NCBI GenBank assembly: GCA_037783415.1
Contig: JAZGTN010000005.1
Span: 992,001-1,056,000, forward strand
Length of the DNA stretch: 64,000 nt
Reading direction: 5' to 3'
DNA from: Leptasterias polaris
Taxonomy: Eukaryota > Echinodermata > Asteroidea > Forcipulatida > Asteriidae
The notes under the pieces were generated by a model. It searched no databases and was not told the DNA's origin. It worked only from the letters and a program-made list of their open reading frames with translations. The number at the start of each line of letters is the position of its first letter. Positions within the stretch are counted from its first letter, which is position 1. Positions 57,720-64,000 of this stretch are shown piece by piece. The translations under genes were made by a program, and so were the position numbers.

Positions 57720-60700
57720 TTAAGACAACCTCTTCCCCCCTTAACGCACAAAAATATGTTCGGAGATAAAAATGCACAAGTGAATGGTTCAATACCTTGA
57801 ATAGCATAATTATGTGTTTGCCACATCTTTCCTGCCAAAAATGAAAATGTCTTGTTTCACCACTAAAGAGTAGGAATGTTTAATATCTGAATAAATTCAC
57901 TGCTACTTTCTTCACCAGGCAGACCGTAACATTTGAATTCTGATGAAAGTTTAAAATTCTCATCCCTGAGAATAACTCAATTAGAAACAAACTGAACAAT
58001 AACAATGGGTTATAGTTAAAAATGTATGTAAAACATGAGAATTAGCTTGTTCTTTCATTGAGGAAAAGCAAAACAATCATCACATTTAAGCCCATAAAAC
58101 TTAAAATGCTCATAGGTAAAGATCCCTTAGCATTCCATAATTTTATTTGATTAGAAAAGTAAGGCCCAGCCAACCTGAACACTCACTGATGGTATTGACA
58201 GGCCATGAAATGAAATAGTGTCAGATGAGTATAGAAAATGTTATTCCATGTTGTCAATTGACAGCTTTTTATCATACTTAACAACAAGCTTTGAGTTGAC
58301 TGCTATAATTGGCCAGAAGATTTGATCTGTAATGGAAACTGAATGACACAAAGTCAAAAGGGTCACAGGTCAACATAACCTTGTTAGTTCCAAGATGAGG
58401 TCTTTGAAATAATCTGGAATCACAAAGGTATGTAATACAAACAGGTGAAACTTGCTACAAATACATGTCACATAGCCTATAGGGGGCCTATCATGGTCTT
58501 GCATGTGTGCATGTGCAGGCGAATGCTTGAACATGTTGAATCGATTTTCACGCACGGACCTCCTTTTCAAATAGATTAGACCCCCACATTATTTTGTTTA
58601 CAACTCATGAAATTGACCTTGAATTTGCACATAGTTGATGCTAACATTGGAATTATGACCATTGATACTTTCAGGAAAAACACACACACATTTTTACAAA
58701 GGTAAAAGTTAAGGATTGATCTTGTCAGTAGTCTCACATGTTTGGAATTTGGCTCAAATCTCCAGAGTTCATTAAAAAAAAGGGGCATGCAATAATAAGT
58801 TCAAATATTTAATGTGAATTTTAAACAAAGTCAGATAGCTGAATGGTTTAGCAGTTTTTTCTGACATGTTGGGTGGGGCAAAATCAAGGTAAAATGTAAG
58901 ACTAACAATCATTAAGTTAGTAAACTGTCAAAGTTTAAGCGCTGAACTGGACAGGAGCTTCGTGGGATTTGGGATGCGGTTTTATGCAGACAAAAACACT
59001 AATTTTTAAAACATACACACAGATTTTTGAGCACAGTCTACATGAAAAAGTGCCCGATATTTTTGACTTTTTGACTCACGAATGACAACCTCTTCAGGGC
59101 GGGCCCTTGTGGTTGTGGCCTCCTCCAATCGTCTCAGTCATCGGACAAAATGTTCAACTGCATCCACATATCGCTGCGAGCCTCAATCTGAACCACTCAT
59201 CAGTCGCCGTCATCATTCCATGGAAAATTTATCCTTTTCGGCTCAAAATTCTCCCCGAAGTCATACAAATAAACTTTATTATTGGCATGCTAAGTTGAAT
59301 CGATAAACTCAGGAACATTTTTGAGGTAAAATCATGTAAACAAAGTGTTTCTAAATTGCAAAGATTGAGTTTTGAGCGGAACACAAAACACACGTCCGAC
59401 GTCAATCAAATCTATCTAATTTATGGAAAAAGCGGCAGAAAAAGTTGCCCAAATTGTCAACCTCGTGGGCGTAGGTAAATGTGTATAAAAAATAATAGAA
59501 ATTAATTAAATCAGATTAATCCGCGCTCCAAATTTTTCATCTTTCAGATTAATTTAAGTAATTTATCTGCAATTAAGTATTTAATAATTAATAAAACTTC
59601 AATATATAATAGGAAAGTTAACCTTTTCTTCCCGTAATGTGACATTTTGTGTGTTCCCACAGTTCTATTTTGTTTCGGTTCAAAAAGCAGTGATGAGTTC
59701 ATTACGTAATTTTGGCTGAACTTGATTGGCTTGGCGTCACGTGACTCATTAACCTAGATGAAACCATAGAGAAAGGACACGGGCGATTATTAGCAGACGA
59801 TAATCCCACCACTCAAAGAGTTTATTACGGTAGGGCCTACTACTTTTTTCGGGGGGACAAGGCAGGGAGGAGAGAAATAGCCTAACACCCAACAGGCAGG
59901 CCGGATAAACGCGGCGAATTTTTATTTTTTTAAAATTGAAGATAACAAAAAAGGGAATTTAAAAAGGACAGACAATTTGGAAAAGGACAGAAATGTGTTG
60001 GGGAAAAAGGGTCCACCCATGGGGCTGAAGGAACCCCCTTTTAATAATAGAAATGGACCAAAACCGCTAATTAGGTTTAAAATTGGAAAAGTAAATACTT
60101 AGCCCATTAGCCTGATTATGGCCTAAGGAACTATACCAAAATTATAAAAATTGCAAAACATTACAGGAAAATAAGAAGGCAAACCATTCCAATACTCGTT
60201 TATCAGAATGACAATAAACAAGTGGTTTGTGCAAATTCAGCTCTTACAATTTCAGTGCCAAAAATTAATGTAGGGAAAGTTTTGGCGTGATTGTGGTGTT
60301 AATCGTTGTTTTGTGAAATGAATGACAAAACAGCGAAAGGGCGCCACCACCGATTGGAAACAAATTGAACTGGAACAGCCGTCTGTTTCGGAGCGTTCTT
60401 TGATTTCCCTTATTTGGGAATAAACAGTGACATCATTCAAAAGGTCACTGACCTTACGAAGTGTTTTGTGGCCGGGGATGGTACCCGTTGCAAAAATAAA
60501 CAAGTAACGTGCTGTGCTCGCAAATAAATCACACTGACGCGGTGTGGCACCCGTCTAATTTTAGGGCAAAATGAGCTGCTGAAATTTAATTTGTAGATGT
60601 ATAGCGGATGGACGAACTGGAGCTTGATTGATACGACATTATTTTGGTAACTGCAAACTGGAGAGGATTTCGTTCCAAGTGAAGGTGTGGACCGGTTGTT

Positions 60701-60985
60701 GGCATAGGGGTGAGATTTACGTTTAATAGTAAGATACGCCACATCTGACATGTTAATATTTTTTTAGGAGACAGCAAACTAAACTTGTCCAGCAGAGACA
60801 GAGACAACAATCAACATCGATTGCCATCCATGATCGATCAATGACGATCCTAACTGGCCATTTTGAGGAGGCCCATTTTGATATTAATAATAATTGGTAT
60901 AAACACTACTCACTAACCATGCTAACGTAACACAATTGTTTTCCTTTCAGATTCGTTTGCATGTGTTTTGCTATGGGCTGTGCTG
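57720..60985. other. Right flank of the array, no gene recognised
   Basis: No similarity recognised. At 59077-59240 the minus strand has a possible 5' exon with a GTGAGT donor (59077-59082) but no frame that stays open. The 59380-59760 stretch has CpG-containing motifs (GTCCGACGTCAATC, GCGTCACGTGACTC), compatible with a promoter. The minus-strand frames at 60252-60751 are of unknown origin and may be transposon-derived. Confidence 0.35.
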
Positions 60986-60990
60986 TGGCT

Positions 60991-61126
60991 ACTCCTAGTG
61001 TCCTACCTAGAACTATGAGTATTACTATTATGAATGATGAGGTTCGAACTTCGATCCGCTATCGTCGACGATGATAGTGATAGCGGATCGAACCTCAGTC
61101 AGTCAATAGTTCTAGGAGTAGGAGTA
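60991..61126. mobile_element. 136-bp fold-back element with 10-bp target duplication
   Basis: TGCTGTGGCT flanks both sides (60981-60990 and 61127-61136). The arms include ACTCCTAG...CTAGAACTAT against ATAGTTCTAGGAGTAGGAGT and, near the centre, GATCCGCTATC against GATAGCGGATC. No coding capacity. The 9-10 bp duplication points to a Mutator-like source. Confidence 0.85.
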
Positions 61127-61205
61127 TGCTGTGGCTTGCCCCACTTCCACACAAGTGACGAGTGGGGCCAGTGTGTGGGTCCGGGTATAGACCAGCATTG
61201 TAACT

Positions 61206-61959
61206 AGGGCGCTGTCTAGCCCCATGAATCATGTGAATAGGGCCAATCCACTTCGTATCCTTGTGCCCAACGTAATTGTTAATCTGGGTCGTGAAACTTA
61301 CCGATCGAATGCTATACTTGTTGTAGTTAATACTAATAGTTGTAGAAAGCCCTACTGCTGAATTCTTTTTCAAAAACATCACAGATTTTTGTAAAATTGT
61401 TTGCTTATCGTTTGATTTTTTGTTCACATATTAACTTGTGCGAAAACCATGTTTTGTCAGGTTTCCTCAACAACTCCACCAGTTATACGATCAACTGCTG
61501 CAATCTAATGGGGACCAGACTGATTTACTCAGCGCGCCAAGCGCAATCAAGGTTTTGTGAAGTAATTTACGTGTAATGCGGTGCGCATTTCACGCCCGTC
61601 TACGCAAAGAGATTTTGTGCTCAGCGCGCAAAGTAAATCAGTCTGGTCCCCATCAGATCGTAGCAGTTGATCGTATAAATGTTGTGAAATTGTTGAGGGA
61701 ACCTGACAAGTATAGTTCTCGCACAAGTTGTTAATACGCGATCAAAAAGTCACACTCGCGAATCGGAAGGCAGTTAATTTTCCCCAAAAATCCATGATGT
61801 TTCTAAAAAGAAATTTGCAGTAGGGCTATATCTAGCATTCGATCGGTAAGTTTCATGATCGAGATTAAAAATTACATCGAGCACAAAAACAGGATTGCAA
61901 TGGTGCTAAGACCAAGGATACAAAGTGGCTTGGCCCTATTCATGGGGCTAGGGCACTGT
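61206..61959. mobile_element. Fold-back element with about 350-bp arms
   Basis: Left GTCTAGCCCCATGAATCATG... and right ...ATTCATGGGGCTAGGGCACT are inverted. The arms match through AAACTTACCGATCGAATGCT, GCACAAGTT-type and GGGGACCAGACTGATTTACT blocks, meeting around 61560-61600. Indels make the arms imperfect. The ends carry a GGGCGCT motif like that at the ends of the 5001-5874 element. Confidence 0.8.
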
Positions 61960-62485
61960 CCTCCTTTTTCAAAATGTTGTCATCATTTGTGTACAACTAG
62001 CGCCCTAGGAACCCCTAAAATCCGCCACATACGGCAATTTGCTATGATTTTTAAAGCACCCAGCTATGAAAAATGCCCCAAAATGACAAAAAGACCCAAT
62101 AAAAATAAAATAGCTCGAAAATTGCCAACTGAATTCTCAATATGGCCACTGGTTAACCAGTAGGGGCTTAATTATTAGGCCTAAGACATGACATGTATAC
62201 AATGTAGTGACCAGTTTGTCACAATCAGGGGAAAAGGAAACATCTTATAATATAAGAGTTATTATTTCATACTTTCAGGATACATTCTGACTGTCCATCG
62301 CAGAATGTAATTTTGTCTCACACTAACGACCTGACATCATAATAGAGGTTGCGTCAAACTGAATCAAGAGGGATGGCTGGCCAATCGGTAAGTACTGGTG
62401 TCCATCTAATTTTTCCCATCTTTTAATCTTGCTCTCTGTGTACACAGTGAAATACTTATTACCATTATGGCCATTGGGACCAGGG

Positions 62486-62677
62486 CCCAATTCCATAAAG
62501 CATGTAAGCACAGAAATTTGCTAAGCACAGAAACTTATTGCTTAGCAGAAACTGGTTACCAGCCAAAATTCCATAAAGTTAACACTGTCTTGACTGGTGC
62601 CAACTCATTTTTTGCTTAGCAAAGAAATTTCCTAAGCAGTATTTTTTGCTTAACAGCTTTATGAAATTGGGCCCAGG
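62486..62677. mobile_element. GGGCCCAATT MITE, copy 1 of a tandem pair
   Basis: Starts GGGCCCAATTCCATAAAG and ends CTTTATGAAATTGGGCCC, with GCTTAGCAGAAACTGGTTAC and GCTTAGCAAAG internal. It abuts the next copy, sharing the GGGCCCAGGGCCC junction. Confidence 0.85.
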
Positions 62678-62820
62678 GCCCAATTTCACAAAATTGTGCT
62701 TACCAGATTAAGGTTACCATCCAAAATAGTATCTCACATGTACTGTCTGTGGCTGGTATCCTGCTTGTTTTTGCTAAGCAGAAACTGTTTAAGCAGTATT
62801 TTCTATGAAATTGGGCCCAG
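62676..62820. mobile_element. GGGCCCAATT MITE, copy 2 of a tandem pair
   Basis: Starts GGGCCCAATTTCACAAAATT and ends TCTATGAAATTGGGCCC, with TGGCTGGTATCCTGC internally. Shorter than copy 1; the same family as 2165-2660. Confidence 0.85.
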
Positions 62821-64000
62821 ATTTGTTTTTGTCTGTGCCTTAGTTTGGTTACATTGTCTTTAAGCATTTTGACAGTAGCAGTGCTTAGACAGTACAGGAA
62901 GTGATAGGAAGTTAAGTATAATATTTCACCGTGGATGGAAATAATCTCGAAACCGCAAACAAAATTCCTGCAATAACAACCATAGATTTCCTTTCAAAGA
63001 TTTAACAAACAAGTGGTTTCTCTTCTTTTGTTTTAAAGAGAAACTCTTTTTTCTCAAAGAAAAACTCATCAGACTGAACGAATGCGAGCGCAAAGCGAGC
63101 TGCCCTTACGGCGTGGGGTCCGGGGCCCGCCCATGGGCCCCGGAAAATGTTTGGATTCTAGATGCTCTGTGGTGCAATCTGAGCAATTTCTGGCTTAATC
63201 CATTGAATCAATTTTTTCTTTAAATCATCACATTTTTTGTTACATTGACTCCTGAACCTACCATAGATTTTGATTTCATTCAAGTATTTCTATGTTTTTC
63301 ATGTCAGTAGGGAAGGGTTGTTGGAAAAAGAAAAAAAAAGTAGCCGGCAGTAGCCGGCGAAATCGCCGGCAGCCGGTGCTTCTGGACAACCATGTACTTC
63401 TGGACAACCCTGTACATGTAGGCCTACTAATGTACCTCACATTTCTTAGCCACTCCCCAATCAGTTCCCATTACATTGCCACTGGTTACCCCCTAGCATC
63501 ACTGCAATTATGCAAAGAATGACATTAAGGCAAATCCTTTACTCTGAGTTAACAAGTTGCTTAGGACTTCTTCTGTAATCAAATTATTTTGGGAGGTTTT
63601 GTTTATTGTTTATAACTGTCCAGAAGGAAAACATAGGGTCTGTTTGTGTTGCCTAACATTGAGCAGTACTGTCCTCTGAATGCAAATACACTGGCAATGA
63701 GGCATTGTTGTGGTGATAAAGTGCTTTACCATGTACCAACAAGGATGATTGAGCAGTTGGATTGGCTGTCTTTTGTGTCAAGGGTTTGTGGTCAGGCTTG
63801 TCCCACAGGCAATAATAGTTTATTCTGACTAGTTTCACTTGACCAAGTATTTAAGCCAGCTAGACACTCCTACATGAATGTTCTGACAAATCTATATTCT
63901 GATAACTCCTCCTGATCTATGCGCAAGGGTTAGGGTTGGTGTTAGGATTAGGAAAATACACATTAGGGGTGTTGGAAAATAGGGGTGTCTGGAATCTGAA
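62821..64000. other. Right edge, no gene recognised
   Basis: A GC-rich block at 63085-63150 (CGAGCGCAAAGCGAGCTGCC, then GGGGCCCGCCCATGGGCCCC) looks like a dispersed-repeat fragment. A GCCGGCGAAATCGCCGGC palindrome lies at about 63352-63370 after an A-rich tract. The last 80 bases hold degenerate TTAGGG-like repeats. Short open frames here have no support. Confidence 0.4.

Larger units (their letters stand above)
45180..57720. repeat. 12.5-kb complex tandem array with 1.17-1.18 kb higher-order repeat
   Basis: The marker ATGAAGATCTTGAAGACTGA is regularly spaced at 47931, 49101, 50271, 51449, 52627, 53809 and 54987 (periods 1170, 1170, 1178, 1178, 1182, 1178). Each period holds two related halves of about 580 bp, and inside these a diverged unit of about 160-170 bp (GAAGGAGATTTCAGACGAATG...AAGTTACTGAAGACTAGCTT) recurs. 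The edges (45.2-47.9 and 55.7-57.7 kb) keep only the 580-bp order. The plus strand is GAAGA-rich. Both strands carry short conserved frames with no recognisable similarity. Confidence 0.95.

Noticed and set aside
45180..57720. CRISPR array or protein-coding tandem gene cluster
   Set aside because: Unit sizes and structure are unlike CRISPR, the genome is eukaryotic, and the minus-strand frames are low-complexity shadows of a GAAGA-rich satellite.
60252..60810. Minus-strand frames of 74-104 codons as a gene
   Set aside because: They overlap each other in different frames with no recognisable similarity; possible transposon remnant but not supportable.
63646..63838. Overlapping 60-codon frames on both strands
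   Set aside because: Chance-length frames with no motif or splice context.

Overview
This is a eukaryotic, AT-rich, intron- and transposon-dense window. I read it as marine deuterostome DNA, most likely echinoderm and probably a sea star. The reasons are that both identifiable genes are animal genes with typical GT-AG introns, and that many interspersed repeats resemble families I associate with sea-star genomes (fold-back MITEs, tRNA-derived SINEs, a TTAA-flanked MITE). The species call is inference. No bacterial features, CRISPR arrays or rRNA genes were seen.

Two protein-coding genes are well supported and lie head to head. On the minus strand, positions 3068-6396 hold the first four coding exons of a cytosolic prolidase (PEPD-like, 128 codons); the rest runs off the left edge. 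On the plus strand, 13956-28263 holds a complete 17-exon monoamine oxidase (MAO A/B type, 523 codons). It has the FAD-binding motif, the flavinylated Cys397, the Tyr398/Tyr435 aromatic cage and a C-terminal membrane anchor. All its exon phases close exactly. The roughly 7.5 kb between the two starts is mostly one 6.1 kb inverted-repeat mobile element (6613-12688) with subterminal 291-bp tandem units, a perfect 70-bp-arm palindrome and a decayed LINE inside.

The introns and flanks carry a CR1/L2-like LINE end, a Ty3/gypsy integrase remnant bracketed by 48-bp direct repeats, SINEs and many fold-back elements, some with 9-10 bp target duplications of the Mutator type.

The right half is unusual. 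From 32.9 to 57.7 kb there are four successive tandem systems: three 750-800 bp units carrying a conserved minus-strand splice donor (32.9-34.7 kb); a ladder of eight mini-exon-like units on the minus strand (34.8-35.7 kb); about 30 copies of a short core, mostly arranged in three near-identical 1.71 kb higher-order repeats (36.0-42.6 kb); and a 12.5 kb array with a 1.17-1.18 kb higher-order repeat (45.2-57.7 kb). A 1.76 kb terminal-inverted-repeat element with an acidic ORF separates the last two. Splice-like signals recur at fixed places in these arrays. This is the best candidate for something undescribed, but no intact long protein can be read and RNA evidence would be needed.

The last 6 kb holds several fold-back elements, tandem MITEs and no recognisable gene.
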